Positions 1-9,543 of a stretch of 64,000 nt of DNA are shown here, piece after piece. How positions within the stretch are numbered: the first letter of the stretch is position 1; every line of letters starts with the position of its first letter. The notes below the pieces were generated by a model, which was not told where the DNA came from, ran no database searches, and saw nothing but the letters and a program-made list of their open reading frames with translations. The DNA is from Pirellulaceae bacterium (GTDB lineage: Bacteria; Planctomycetota; Planctomycetia; Pirellulales; Pirellulaceae). The stretch is from contig JAHBXS010000003.1 of assembly GCA_019636375.1 (NCBI GenBank), forward strand, positions 744,001-808,000, given 5' to 3'. Both the position numbers and the translations under genes were made by a program.

Positions 1-822
1 GTGGAGATTGAACATCAGGTGACTCAACATTGGCGCAAAGATCAAGGACAACAGATTGCAAAACTGTTCGAGGAAAATTCTCCTGACTTGAAACGTGCCG
101 TGCGAAGTTTGCTGTGCGATTTGCCGGGTGGGCCTGAAGACGATCGTTTGCGGGTTCTTGAAGACGAATTACCAGCAGACCTCGAAGAAGAAGTCGATGG
201 CCTCTTGGCGACGAAGATTAGCGTTGGAAATCGAACGGACACACCGGGTATCCGCGTGGTGGTAATGAAGGACAAGGCGTCAAAGCCGCCGCTCCGCACA
301 TCAACGGTAGTGATCACATCGGACATAGGTAGCAGCGTCGCCCAGCCTTGGTTTCGCGAATTGATTCGTAGACAAGACTTATTGATCGTGATCGATGCTT
401 CCCGATTCAGTCAGCCCAATAAACTGGTGAACAATGGCCGAGAGGCGGCGGGCTACACCTTCGGCTATAACCGACCGGTGGCCGCACGCCAAGCGCGGGT
501 CATCGCCTGGATTTTAGACCATCTGGCTCCCGCCGAAGTTGAGAAACTGAATCTCATTGTGTTTGATGAAGGGGCGGCACCGGCGATTGGGGGCTTGGTG
601 GCTTCTCGACGTGGGGGGACGAGTCGGGTGTTTTTGCCTGCCGAAATTTCGTTTTCCGACTTCGATTCATTTCTGCATTCAGATTTTTTGCCGGGGGCAA
701 TGAAATTGGGAGACGCGGCAGGGTTTTTGAAAATTGCTCAAGCCGATGAAGTCGTCGTCATTGGTGAAGACCCTGACCAGCAAGCCGAGTCGCTGCGACA
801 ACATCTTCTCAGGGTCGATTGA
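1..822 (+). CDS. C-terminal part of an alpha/beta-hydrolase-like protein (5' end outside window)
   Basis: The reading frame is open at the first base, so the 273 visible residues are the tail of a longer protein and the apparent GTG at base 1 is probably internal. The segment containing YTFGYNRPVAARQ, followed by a strand-like LNLIVFDEGAAP stretch and a Gly-rich turn, resembles the C-terminal hydrolase domain of large planctomycete acetyl-xylan-esterase-like proteins. I see no complete catalytic triad in this fragment. It ends in TGA and is followed by a 0.7 kb gene-free repeat region. The family call is from memory of the pattern and is tentative. Confidence 0.45.
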   Translation: MEIEHQVTQHWRKDQGQQIAKLFEENSPDLKRAVRSLLCDLPGGPEDDRLRVLEDELPADLEEEVDGLLATKISVGNRTDTPGIRVVVMKDKASKPPLRTSTVVITSDIGSSVAQPWFRELIRRQDLLIVIDASRFSQPNKLVNNGREAAGYTFGYNRPVAARQARVIAWILDHLAPAEVEKLNLIVFDEGAAPAIGGLVASRRGGTSRVFLPAEISFSDFDSFLHSDFLPGAMKLGDAAGFLKIAQADEVVVIGEDPDQQAESLRQHLLRVD

Positions 823-1052
823 ATCGGGGACAAAAAAGGAACACGCATTATTCATCGCCATCATCCAGCCTGTCAAATTGGACTGCCTCGGAGGTGTTGG
901 CCAAATACAAAAAGCAGGGGACCTGTCCAATTTAATCCCGCCTTTTTGCAGGGACAAATAATATCTGTCCTTTTTTCCTTTCTCCTTTCTTTTTCCTTTT
1001 TCCGGTAGATTCGTCAGTTCGACAACGGTAAAGGACCTGAAGGGCGTTTTTA

Positions 1053-1377
1053 TTGGTAAAAGATGATGGGTAAAAGATGTTGCGCGTGGTTTGTTGTGGT
1101 TTTGACTGAGGAAATGTAGCGAGGAACCTAACGAACCGCCGGACAGGCCGGGCGGGATTCTCTTTGAGGTCTTGGGGCGGAGTTGTATGTAGCGAAAAGC
1201 CTAAGGAACCGCCGGACGAGCCGGACGGGATTTTTTTGAGGAATTGGGGGGAGGTTGGATGTAGCGAGAAACCGAAAAATCCGCCGAACAGGTCGACGGG
1301 ATTGTGCAATTTTAGAGGCCAAAAATTTCTCGCGAACGTTCGAGTTCCTTCATCTTTTACCCAACATCTTTTACCAA
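1053..1377. repeat. Inverted-repeat-bounded element, possibly MITE-like
   Basis: The arm at 1053-1079 (TTGGTAAAAGATG twice in near-identical form) is matched in inverted orientation at 1351-1377 with one mismatch over 27 bases. Each arm is itself a direct duplication of GGTAAAAGATG. About 270 bases lie between the arms, almost filled by the tandem repeat. No target-site duplication was obvious by eye. Confidence 0.6.
1115..1302. repeat. Degenerate tandem repeat, about 72-73 bp period
   Basis: Units begin with TGTAGCGA at 1115, 1188 and 1260, each followed by an AACCxAA..CCGCCGGAC-like segment and a G-rich tail. The spacing is 73 and 72 bases and the third unit is incomplete. The 72-base spacing keeps two units in frame, which explains the spurious Pro/Glu-rich frames here. 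Confidence 0.7.
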
Positions 1378-1525
1378 ATTCTTGCACGATTCCGTCAATT
1401 CGGCGGGGCAGTTGTACCGGCAAAAATCACTCTGGCTCACCCTTAAACGATGAAAAGGTATGGAGCACGGGTAAACGACTTCACACTTGAGGAAGATGAA
1501 TTGCTCTCAATACTCTGCGATTGAA

Positions 1526-2608
1526 TTACGACGCTGAGTCTTCGATCAAGGCCAGTAGAATTGCTTCCATCTGTTCATAAGAATAGGCACCAACCTTCAT
1601 CATCCGAACTTTGCCTTGTCGATCAATGAACAGTGTCGTGGGGTAACCGCGAAACTGAGGTACGAGCCGTTGTGTATACTCATTTCCGAGAGCACAGATG
1701 TAGTTGATTTTGTTTTTCTTGGCAAAGTCTACGACCGATTTGACCTTTTCCTCATCGGTCTCCTTTTTTTCGTAAGCGAGGCCGACGATTTCGAGGTCAG
1801 AATAATATTTTTCTTTGAGGGCGATGTACGAAGGGATTTCTTTGCGGCAGGGTGGGCACCAAGTCCCCCAAAAGTCCACGATCACGACCTTGCCTTGAAG
1901 ACTGTTAAGAGAGATCGGTTGATTTTTGACATCTGATTGATTGAAGTCAAAAGGGAAGGTCTCGAACTTGTCCATTTGCGCTCGAGCCCATTTCATATTT
2001 CGCTCGCGAATTTCCTGACGGACTTCCGCAATCCAGGTTTGAAACTCATCGGTTTTGGCAAGTTCTTTAAGAAGACGATCGCTTTCCAGCTCGTCTAGCT
2101 CGGCATATCCCAAAGAGACAAGTTCTCGGATTGATTTAAGTGCAGCGGCTTGGTCGCCAGAGCCGGAATAATTGCGGGCTTCGTTCAAGATCGCCAACCT
2201 GACTTCGGGGTGAAAATCTTTTGGGAATTTCGGATCAGCCAAAAGTTTCCTGGCCAGTTCCGCGCCCTCGGTGACAAATGGGCTGATTTTTTTGGGCGTT
2301 CGCTTGATTTGCTCTTCGGCTTGAGTTTGCAGAACTTGAGACAAGGCATATCCAGCGCGAAGGTTGCCGGTTTTCGTGTACAAATCACGGACCATATCCG
2401 TGGCCTTTTTCTTTTTGCCATCGCCCCAAACCTGGTCGATTTTGGCAAGCTCCTCTTTGATGGAGGCGTCTTCGGCTTGCGCGGTGGCGGCATCTTCGTC
2501 GCGGTCGTCTTGGCCTTGAGCTGCTTCTGCATTCCATCCCAGACATACAAGAGTGATCAACCAAAAAAAAGTCGACCATATAGAACGTGAGGCAATTTCG
2601 ATTTTCAT
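1526..2608 (-). CDS. TlpA-type thioredoxin-like secreted protein
   Basis: A 360-residue protein with an N-terminal signal peptide (hydrophobic run ending near AEAAQG), a helical, charged middle domain of about 190 residues, and a C-terminal thioredoxin fold. The redox motif WCPPC lies in VDFWGTWCPPCRKEIP at roughly residues 245-260, and a cis-Pro loop is visible in FRGYPTTLFID. TlpA/ResA-type proteins reduce or exchange disulfides outside the cytoplasm; here the likely location is the periplasm. The ATG at 2608 is followed directly by the signal peptide and preceded by AGG at a suitable distance. It lies on the same strand as the three genes upstream but is separated by 82 bases from the nearest. 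The substrate is unknown. Confidence 0.88.
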   Translation of the reverse strand: MKIEIASRSIWSTFFWLITLVCLGWNAEAAQGQDDRDEDAATAQAEDASIKEELAKIDQVWGDGKKKKATDMVRDLYTKTGNLRAGYALSQVLQTQAEEQIKRTPKKISPFVTEGAELARKLLADPKFPKDFHPEVRLAILNEARNYSGSGDQAAALKSIRELVSLGYAELDELESDRLLKELAKTDEFQTWIAEVRQEIRERNMKWARAQMDKFETFPFDFNQSDVKNQPISLNSLQGKVVIVDFWGTWCPPCRKEIPSYIALKEKYYSDLEIVGLAYEKKETDEEKVKSVVDFAKKNKINYICALGNEYTQRLVPQFRGYPTTLFIDRQGKVRMMKVGAYSYEQMEAILLALIEDSAS

Positions 2609-2690
2609 ATGAAGACCTGCAACGGAAGATGACTGATTAGGACTGTGAATAATACCTGAAATGCGAAGGCAACTCAGTTAGGAGTTGATT

Positions 2691-3074
2691 CTAAAATGGT
2701 ACATCGGCGTCATCAACGCCTTCTTGGTTGGCCTCTTGGAATGCTCGATTAGGGTCTGCGGCAGGTGGCGACTTTTTTCCTCCGCCGGTTTTGTTGAAGC
2801 GTAAACCTTCGGCACTCAGAAAGAACTTGACTTCACTGCCAGGGTCTTTTTGCCATTTACGCCCGCTCAGTCGAAAGGTGACTTCGATTTCATCACCGAC
2901 GTTAAGTTGGTCGACCGAATCACAACCATCTTGGATGAATTCGATGGGAATGTAGTTTGCAAAACGGCCATTGTCTTGTTCGAGGACGACAAGGCGTTTA
3001 CGAAAACCCTTGGCGCCAAAGGTCTTGGTTTCTTCGATCACATGGACCACGCCACTGACGACTGATTCACTCAT
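2691..3074 (-). CDS. DUF3127-family small protein
   Basis: A 127-residue protein with a compact beta-rich core: SGVVHVIEETKTFGAKGFRK, then a VVLEQ strand, then VGDEIEVTFRLSGRKW. This matches the DUF3127 family, a single OB-fold-like domain proposed to bind DNA. The C-terminus (PAADPNRAFQEANQ, then an acidic end DDADVPF) resembles the acidic tail of single-stranded-DNA-binding proteins. The frame runs 19 codons further upstream, but I chose the ATG at 3074 because the domain starts there and a GAGAG sequence precedes it. The function of the family is not established. Confidence 0.8.
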   Translation of the reverse strand: MSESVVSGVVHVIEETKTFGAKGFRKRLVVLEQDNGRFANYIPIEFIQDGCDSVDQLNVGDEIEVTFRLSGRKWQKDPGSEVKFFLSAEGLRFNKTGGGKKSPPAADPNRAFQEANQEGVDDADVPF

Positions 3075-3175
3075 TGGAACTCTCACTGGAAAGGACGGGG
3101 GGATTTTTTTACCGTCAAAAGTATACCCCACCGCAAGCAGAGTTTCCAGCGTAGCCCAGTTTGGGCCAAGCGGCC

Positions 3176-4318
3176 CTATTTATGTTGCCACCTGTCGTCG
3201 GTTTCGAGATAGTTGCGAATTTTCTCAGAACTTTGGAGGAAGGTTTTGGCCTCGGGGTCAGCCTTCAAGTAGGCGTCCCAAAAAGTAGTTGTGATTGCCA
3301 AAATCGCGCGATGATGATTGGGGTTGCGATTGGACCGTTCACCGGGAAGTGCGCGATCGGCGAAGGCGCTGTGCTCGGCTTCGTGCAACACCAACTCGTA
3401 CTTGTTACCGGTATCGGGGAGTGCTGGATAGACCGACAACCGGTTTTGGACGTCGATATTTCCAATCGGCGATATATCATTAGTTCCGGTCATCAGCAGC
3501 CAGGGAAACTGGACTTTGCCGAAGGCCGATTCGGGGCGTCCTACACGTGGAGCGCTTGGGCTGAAAATGACGGCTGCCTTAATGCGAGAATCTGTCGAGC
3601 GAGTTTCACCCAGAAAAGATTGACCGCTCACTCCTTGTGTTGTTATCGCACCGAAAGAGTGGCCACTCATCCCAATTTTTTCCATGTCGCAATAGCCCTC
3701 AAGCGGATGAGATGACTCCTTGTTCCATTTTTCAAGCTGATCAATGACGGCAACCACGTCTTCGAACCGGAGTTGTAAATTCTCGCCATTAGCCGCTTGC
3801 CGCATGTTCTGCATCCGTTCGCGCAGGGGGGCGTTTTTCCAAATCGAATCGTCACTTCCTGGATGCTGAATGAACACGCAGACATATCCGCGACCAGCCC
3901 AATGCTTGCCAAGGTACGGACAGGTCTCGCGATTACCTCCCAATCCGTGGCTGAAGAAAACAACCGGGGACGGCTTTTTCTCCGGCGGCAAATAAACCTT
4001 GAGGGGAATCTTTCGTTTTCGCTGCTTGTCTTCGACTACAAAGAGTTCGGACTTTACTTCCGATTTTGAAATAAACAGAGGATCATAATCGGTTTCTTGC
4101 GCGAGGGAATCTGAAATTGATGAACTGCTTTGGCTAACTCGCTTGTCATCAGTTTGTCCAAACAGAGTCGCTGATTGGCACGACGAGAGACCCACCGCAG
4201 TGAAAATCAACACACGACAAATTCGCGAGTTCACCTTTAGGTCAAACGCTTTGGTGTGTCGATTAATTTTCCCACGTTGATTTAAATTAATTTCTGTTAC
4301 CATGTTTTGTGTTACCAT
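3176..4318 (-). CDS. Alpha/beta hydrolase, dienelactone/PAF-acetylhydrolase-like, probable lipoprotein
   Basis: A 380-residue protein. The fold is shown by FFSHGLGGNRE (oxyanion region), the nucleophile elbow GMSGHSFGAITT with Ser in GHSFG, an Asp-bearing LLMTGTNDISP strand and a late His in LHEAEHSAF. This is the order expected of a Ser-Asp-His hydrolase. The N-terminus is hydrophobic and ends in LSSC, a plausible lipobox, suggesting a membrane-anchored extracytoplasmic enzyme. The substrate cannot be told. The ATG at 4318 gives an unusually long N-region before the hydrophobic segment; an ATG at 4303 or GTG at 4234 are alternatives. It sits between the DUF3127 gene and a small unknown gene, all on the minus strand. 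Confidence 0.82.
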   Translation of the reverse strand: MVTQNMVTEINLNQRGKINRHTKAFDLKVNSRICRVLIFTAVGLSSCQSATLFGQTDDKRVSQSSSSISDSLAQETDYDPLFISKSEVKSELFVVEDKQRKRKIPLKVYLPPEKKPSPVVFFSHGLGGNRETCPYLGKHWAGRGYVCVFIQHPGSDDSIWKNAPLRERMQNMRQAANGENLQLRFEDVVAVIDQLEKWNKESSHPLEGYCDMEKIGMSGHSFGAITTQGVSGQSFLGETRSTDSRIKAAVIFSPSAPRVGRPESAFGKVQFPWLLMTGTNDISPIGNIDVQNRLSVYPALPDTGNKYELVLHEAEHSAFADRALPGERSNRNPNHHRAILAITTTFWDAYLKADPEAKTFLQSSEKIRNYLETDDRWQHK

Positions 4319-4480
4319 CGTTTTAGCCGTTGGTGGAAAATCAAAAGGGTGTTGGGATTAGACTCTCGAAAAGAGATGCTGGTTCGGTGCCGATTATTTT
4401 ACGGTTCGGCTTGAAATTCCGCTTCTGGGCAGCTTCCATTTTTGCAGTGTCCAAGAATTGCCGGTTTGCAATTTGGATTA

Positions 4481-4912
4481 TTAAACAGCGGGTAAGATGT
4501 TCCGCAAGGTTTCCGAATCGATGAAGACCCCTAGCTCTGGGAACTGGATTGCGACTTGATGATCTAATCCCAAAACTTCTATCAACCGCGACCATGATCC
4601 TTGAGTCAAATTTGCATGGAGTTCGACACAGACGATACGCTCATCAACGCAGTGGATCGTTCCGCAAAGGTGCGTCGCAGAATCATGGGGAGGATGCCAT
4701 CCGAACGCTCCATCTCCTTCGCAATAACCGCCGGGCTCATTCTCAATTCTTCCACGTGTCGTGTCGAAGGTCATTTCGAAAGGGGAGCGAAGGTGGGCAG
4801 GATCAAGGACCAGACTCTCAATTTCAATTGAAAACAGGGTCGCCGATTGGCGTCTTATTGGCAAATCACAATTTCCCACTCGGTAAACAAACATATGCCA
4901 AGGTTCGGACAT
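4481..4912 (-). CDS. Small conserved-looking protein of unknown function
   Basis: A 143-residue soluble protein without signal peptide or membrane segment. I do not recognise the family. Visible features are an N-terminal SEPWHMFVYRVGNC, an acidic central strand region and a His/Cys-containing segment (HPPHDSATHLCGTIHCVDE) that could bind metal. The ATG at 4912 is preceded by GGGAG at a 5-base spacing, which favours real translation and decides the start over the upstream TTG. The overlapping plus-strand frames have no such support. Confidence 0.6.
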   Translation of the reverse strand: MSEPWHMFVYRVGNCDLPIRRQSATLFSIEIESLVLDPAHLRSPFEMTFDTTRGRIENEPGGYCEGDGAFGWHPPHDSATHLCGTIHCVDERIVCVELHANLTQGSWSRLIEVLGLDHQVAIQFPELGVFIDSETLRNILPAV

Positions 4913-5121
4913 TTTCACTCCCAATCTAGTTAGGGTTTTTTCAGTTCAACAGTCCAATGATACCGGTTGGTGCAGGCTCGGAAAAAGGTGGCGTTTGCCG
5001 TAGACTACGCGAAAAGTCCAGGTTGGTTGTGCAGACTTTCGACAGCCTGCACAATAAGTTCCGTTGGGTGTCAACCGATTGATTCAGCCGCGTTTAACGT
5101 AAAATTGGTTGTGCGCCAAAC

Positions 5122-5127
5122 CAAGGA
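5122..5127 (+). promoter_or_regulatory. Ribosome binding site deciding the GMC oxidoreductase start
   Basis: AAGGAG lies 7 bases before the ATG at 5135. The same frame is open upstream to a TTG at 4967, but that extension is not preceded by such a site and looks non-coding. Confidence 0.7.
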
Positions 5128-5134
5128 GCAGTTC

Positions 5135-7186
5135 ATGATCGACCGTCCAATGGCCACCGCGAAGAAACAAAATGCGAGTTATCGTGAGTTTGAGCTATCC
5201 GATGAACAGCGAACCACATTGGCTTCGCTTTGCCAGACATTTAATCCCAAGTTGACTCCTGAAGCGGGGGACGTTGCCGCCGTGTTTGAAAACGCGGCAA
5301 ACGATTGGAGGATTGTTGACCGTATCGTGAAGTTGGTTCAGGTCGGCTCGTCAGAAGAGCGCGGTGGCTTTTTGCGGTTGCTTGATGAGCTTGGCCAACT
5401 TGGTCGAGGCTGGACGACTGGCGGTGCGGTTCGCAGATTTTCTGATCTACCCCTCGCCGATCGGTTGACGGTCGTAGACCGATTGCTGCATTCTCGCGAG
5501 CCGCACATCGTGGCGATGGTCAGGTCGATACAACGCCTGACACTACAGGCTTCGTATTCGGGAATCGATGGAAACCATCTGCAAGAAAGCCAGCAACTGC
5601 GCGAGTTGCATTCAGCTCTGAGTTATGGATTTTCCAGTGCGATGGTGCCACCACCTGATGGATTGGCGCCATCAAAGATTGGTTTAGCACAGCGTCGGTT
5701 GGCTTGTGATTATTTGGTGATTGGTAGTGGAGCAGCAGGCGCTGTGATGGCCGCCGAGTTGGCCGAGACTGGAAGGTCGGTTTTGCTGGTCGACGGTGGT
5801 CCGATTGTCCCTCGGTTGCAGTTAGGTGAATCAGAGATTGTCGCGGCCAATCATTTCGAAAACTATGGCACATTTGATTGGGGGGACTGCGACGTTGCGA
5901 TTACTGCGGCGAAGACGTTTGGGGGAGGACCTGTGGTGAACTGGGGATCTTGTGTTGACCCACCCGAAAGATTGTTGCAGCGGTGGGCGAAAGAATTTGG
6001 TTTTTTGGATGGTTTGTCGGAGGATTTTTCGCATAGCCTCTACACGGTTCGGCGACGTTTGCGGGTAACAAGTGAAACGGCTACCGTGAATTCGCAGAAC
6101 GAGAAATTACGGGCAGGTCTGGAGCGTTTGGGCTGGCACTGGCAGCCAGTTGAACGGAACGCCGTGAATTGCAGTGGTTGTGACCGTTGCGATTTCGGTT
6201 GTCCCAGCGGATCTCGACAAGACACTCGCGAAACGTATTTGCTGGATGCGCAACGTTTGGGCGTTCACCTTTTTCCTGATTGCCAGGTTGAGAGATTGGT
6301 CTTCGAGGGTGATCGAGCCGTTGCTGCGATAGCGCGAGCAAAAACGGAGTTCGACCCGGAAGCCGAAATTGAAATTGAGTTTCGTGATGTTGTGATTTGC
6401 GCTGGGGCAATTCATTCTCCCGCGATACTGTTGCGAAGCGGACTGAACCTGCGCCATTTAGGGAAGAACCTGCACGTTCATCCTACCGCAATCATTCCGG
6501 CTTGGTACGGTGAAGAAATCAATGCGTGGCGGGGTCCTGCTCAATCTGTTTCTAGTGGTCAGTTTTCAATGCGGGATGAAAAGGGCCACGGTTTTTGGCT
6601 GGAGACGGTTCCCGTACACCCCGGGATGACTGCCATGATGCTGCCTTGGTCCTCGCCGCGTCAACATAAACGCTTGATGCAATTGATGACCCACATGGCG
6701 ACGACAAGCATTCGATGCCATGACAACGGGGGCGGGGAGTTGGCGTTGGATCGATATGGCCGGCCTCGTGTTCTTTATCGTTTGCAGCGTCAAGACTTTT
6801 GGAACCTCAAGGATGGGGTTGAGGCTGGGCTGAATGTCCAGCAACAGGCCGGCGCGGTCATGGCCTGTTTGCCAACATGGGACGACCATCCAATTGACTT
6901 TTCGGAAAATTCTCGGGAACTATCTCGGGGAGAGTGGCGTCCAAGGCTGGACCGCTATTTCGGCGAAAAGACCGCCAAACTGTTCAGCGTGCACCAATTT
7001 TCGACTTGTCGATTGGCGCATAGTCCAGCATTGGGTGTGGTCGATTTATCTGGGCGGGTCTACGGTTGTCGCAATGTTTACGTGACTGATGCAAGTGTGT
7101 TGCCGACAGCCACCGGAGTTAATCCAATGTTGACCATCATTACATTGAGCCATTTTTTGGCCCAAAAAATTAAAAATTTGACCTAG
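5135..7186 (+). CDS. GMC-family FAD oxidoreductase
   Basis: A 683-residue protein. The first 150 residues are helical and resemble the small-subunit-like (gluconate 2-dehydrogenase subunit 3 type) segment fused to some bacterial GMC enzymes. The Rossmann FAD motif follows in YLVIGSGAAGAVMAAELAE, then FGGGPVVNWG. A Cys cluster CSGCDRCDFGCPSG, typical of bacterial GMC members, lies near the middle. The C-terminal catalytic block has VHQFSTCRL and the closing TGVNPMLTI segment with the expected His and Asn. Such enzymes oxidise alcohols, sugars or sterols and pass electrons on; the substrate is unknown. No Tat motif is visible at the chosen start. The gene appears to be transcribed alone. Confidence 0.9.
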   Translation: MIDRPMATAKKQNASYREFELSDEQRTTLASLCQTFNPKLTPEAGDVAAVFENAANDWRIVDRIVKLVQVGSSEERGGFLRLLDELGQLGRGWTTGGAVRRFSDLPLADRLTVVDRLLHSREPHIVAMVRSIQRLTLQASYSGIDGNHLQESQQLRELHSALSYGFSSAMVPPPDGLAPSKIGLAQRRLACDYLVIGSGAAGAVMAAELAETGRSVLLVDGGPIVPRLQLGESEIVAANHFENYGTFDWGDCDVAITAAKTFGGGPVVNWGSCVDPPERLLQRWAKEFGFLDGLSEDFSHSLYTVRRRLRVTSETATVNSQNEKLRAGLERLGWHWQPVERNAVNCSGCDRCDFGCPSGSRQDTRETYLLDAQRLGVHLFPDCQVERLVFEGDRAVAAIARAKTEFDPEAEIEIEFRDVVICAGAIHSPAILLRSGLNLRHLGKNLHVHPTAIIPAWYGEEINAWRGPAQSVSSGQFSMRDEKGHGFWLETVPVHPGMTAMMLPWSSPRQHKRLMQLMTHMATTSIRCHDNGGGELALDRYGRPRVLYRLQRQDFWNLKDGVEAGLNVQQQAGAVMACLPTWDDHPIDFSENSRELSRGEWRPRLDRYFGEKTAKLFSVHQFSTCRLAHSPALGVVDLSGRVYGCRNVYVTDASVLPTATGVNPMLTIITLSHFLAQKIKNLT

Positions 7187-7431
7187 TGTTGCTTGATGAT
7201 CAGCGTGGTTGTCCTTGTTTTTGTCGAAAATTGTCTCGGAATTGCTCGCAAATTCTCTGGCGAAGCGAAATTCTGAGCATTACAATAAAAGGGTTCTTTA
7301 GAGTCTTAGGAGTGGATTCACCACAAGCGTTTAAAAGTCATCTTTCTCCTGGTGTTCGGATCGCGAATCAGCAATGCCCCTAATTGGGTTTAATGCAAGC
7401 TTCTGAACACCACGTCAAAAAGGTCTAGGTC

Positions 7432-9297
7432 ATGTTCACGAGATTTTTGAAGCCGATCTTTGGTTTGTTGGCTGTTAGCACATTTGTCTTGTTTGGTTGC
7501 AGTCCAACACCTCCGCCCCAGGTCGCACAGAACAATAATGCGAACTCTCGGGGCAACTCCAACAATTCTTCTGATGACGAAGATGGCGATGGCGATCAGT
7601 CCTCGCAGGTTGCTAAAGCGCCTGCCAAGCAAGCAGCCCCCGAGCCCGAGTACCGGATGATTGGTGGTAAGATGCGTCGCATGCCCGTTGCTGCAGCGGG
7701 AGATGGTCCTCCCATCGCACGCCAAAACACTCCCCCTGCGGCTGGAGCTCAAAACAACTCCAATTCAGCAGCCTCTGGAGGAGCTGGAATGGTTGCGGGG
7801 ATGGCGAATGGTTTGTTTCCTGCAATGGGTGGGGGTGGCAGTGGAACTTCGATGGTTGCCGGATTTGGAGCTTTGTTTCCCACCGGGGATTCAGGCGGCT
7901 CAAGTTCAAGTTCGTCGTCTTCCCCGAGAAGAAACGAAACGCCCTCTACATCCTCAGCGGTGACTCCGCCGGTTGTAGCTAATAACATCCCTAGTTTTCT
8001 GGACATTGCCTCTGCTTCATTTGCGCGAGGCGATGCAACAAATGCCCATCGTGCACTCTATGCTTACGCATTGTTGAACCCAAGCACTTTCGACGAATTT
8101 CCATTGCATTATGTTCCGCATTTAGAGGAGCCGCGATGGTTTTTAAATTGGGGAGTTGGGATACAGTATTCACCGGTCAAAGAGTTTTCCGGATTCCCGC
8201 CACTCATTGGCGACGAGGTTGAATCGTCCTCGACAACTCGGCAAAGTGCAGACATCCTGGGCGTTGATCCCCTTAGTGGTGGCGTGTCAGGGATAACTGC
8301 ATCAAAGTCAAAATACGGAAACATTAACGTTAGCGTTCCGGTCGGGATGCTCATCTACTACACGGGCGACTACGGAGTTCGACTCTACAAACGAATGAAC
8401 GAGCGACGCGAGGGAGAGTTCTTTGGAAAAATTCTTGCTAATCTTCCCGAACATCAACCTGGAGAAGGCGAGGGAGGAGTTGCCAATCTCGCCCAAAACG
8501 CTGGCGAGGCTTCAACGGTATCCAGGCATGCGTTTCGAAACCGTCCTGTCGCCGCCGCTGGCGATGGCCCAGCTACGCCTCCCCCCGATACAGACAACAA
8601 TTCTGCGGGTCCGGGAAATCCGGGTGCGGGACGCCCTGCAGGCGCGGCGAAGACATCCGTGCTTCAACGTTGGTCCGTCAAAGAAGAAGCCAAAGAACCC
8701 GGCAGTATCACCGGTCTGATCATGCCAGGGGTCGTTAGTGTCGGAGAAGGTAAGTCTGAAATTCTGATCGAACGAGCCAAGAAGCAAGGGCTTGATGCCC
8801 TGATTATCATGGAAGTAAAAGTGCTCAAAGAAAAGAACACTTTTTACTCCTCCACGGTGCTGCGAATTTATGATTTGAAGGACGACTCTAAAAAATGGGT
8901 TGCCAATGCAAAGGCGCTGCGAAATAACCTTGTCGCCAAGGATCGCGAAAAAACACGCGAGTCGAACGACCCTGTAGAACTTGAATTGGATAAAGTATTT
9001 CGTGAATTTGTAGACGAAAACCTCAAAGTCCAACCTCTCCAAGGTTGGGATGCTGCCAGGGCCTCGCAGTATGTCGACAGTCTAATTGAGAGCAAAGCCG
9101 ACCCGCTACGGGCTGCTACGGAAACTTTAGGGCTGTATCGCATGGGAATTCTTCAGGCGGACAAGTGCAAGTCGGCATTGGATGAGTTGCTGGGGGGAGC
9201 AGGAACCGTGCTGATGTCAGGGAAGGAATCTGACAAACAACAATTCCTCCGAGATTTTGTCAAAGACTCTGGCGGGGCGTCTGGAGGCATCCGCTAG
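7432..9297 (+). CDS. Large low-complexity lipoprotein, function unknown
   Basis: A 621-residue protein with a clear lipoprotein signal (VSTFVLFGCSPTPPP, lipobox LFGC near residue 23). The next 170 residues are low-complexity, with Asn/Ser, acidic, and Ala/Gly runs. A first ordered region (about 185-330) begins PSFLDIASASFARGDATNAH and looks helical, like one TPR unit. A second linker repeats the phrase PVAAAGDGP found near residue 85 (about 7690 and again about 8545). The C-terminal 220 residues form an alpha/beta domain including IMPGVVSVGEGKSEILIE. The start is supported by AGG a few bases upstream. It ends just before a strong terminator. I do not recognise a named family. Confidence 0.8.
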   Translation: MFTRFLKPIFGLLAVSTFVLFGCSPTPPPQVAQNNNANSRGNSNNSSDDEDGDGDQSSQVAKAPAKQAAPEPEYRMIGGKMRRMPVAAAGDGPPIARQNTPPAAGAQNNSNSAASGGAGMVAGMANGLFPAMGGGGSGTSMVAGFGALFPTGDSGGSSSSSSSSPRRNETPSTSSAVTPPVVANNIPSFLDIASASFARGDATNAHRALYAYALLNPSTFDEFPLHYVPHLEEPRWFLNWGVGIQYSPVKEFSGFPPLIGDEVESSSTTRQSADILGVDPLSGGVSGITASKSKYGNINVSVPVGMLIYYTGDYGVRLYKRMNERREGEFFGKILANLPEHQPGEGEGGVANLAQNAGEASTVSRHAFRNRPVAAAGDGPATPPPDTDNNSAGPGNPGAGRPAGAAKTSVLQRWSVKEEAKEPGSITGLIMPGVVSVGEGKSEILIERAKKQGLDALIIMEVKVLKEKNTFYSSTVLRIYDLKDDSKKWVANAKALRNNLVAKDREKTRESNDPVELELDKVFREFVDENLKVQPLQGWDAARASQYVDSLIESKADPLRAATETLGLYRMGILQADKCKSALDELLGGAGTVLMSGKESDKQQFLRDFVKDSGGASGGIR

Positions 9298-9358
9298 AAA
9301 AGATTTTCATTTGTAACCTCTTGGTAACAAATGGATCGCATTATCAATGAATCTTGAG

Positions 9359-9385
9359 GCGGGCTGTCAATCAGCCCGCTTTTTT
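9359..9385 (+). terminator. Rho-independent terminator after the lipoprotein gene
   Basis: The stem GCGGGCTG (9359-9366) pairs with CAGCCCGC (9372-9379) across a 5-base loop and is followed by six T. It lies 60 bases after the lipoprotein stop codon and separates that gene from the VIT/VWA gene. Confidence 0.88.
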
Positions 9386-9543
9386 ATTTGACGCATCGGA
9401 AAGTTGTCGCCAATAATTTAGAACTCTCTGATGATTCATCGCGTCCAATTACCGATGGCTCATTAATTTGAGTACACAACGCGAGTCGCACAGCAAGGCA
9501 CCGAGGGGGTCGCGTTCCACTTGATCAAGCTCTGGAGAACACC

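Larger units (their letters stand above)
823..1525. other. Gene-free region with repeats
   Basis: About 700 bases without a credible gene. Short frames exist on both strands but are low-complexity and conflict with each other. The stretch holds a pair of inverted 27-base arms and a three-unit degenerate tandem repeat (listed separately). Its first part (about 830-990) has a pyrimidine-rich run and several GGGACA/TGTCC motifs that look like remnants of another intergenic repeat. Confidence 0.6.

Noticed and set aside
830..990. Remnant of a REP-associated transposase
   Set aside because: GGGACA/TGTCC motifs recall such flanking repeats, but there is no transposase frame or catalytic motif to support it.
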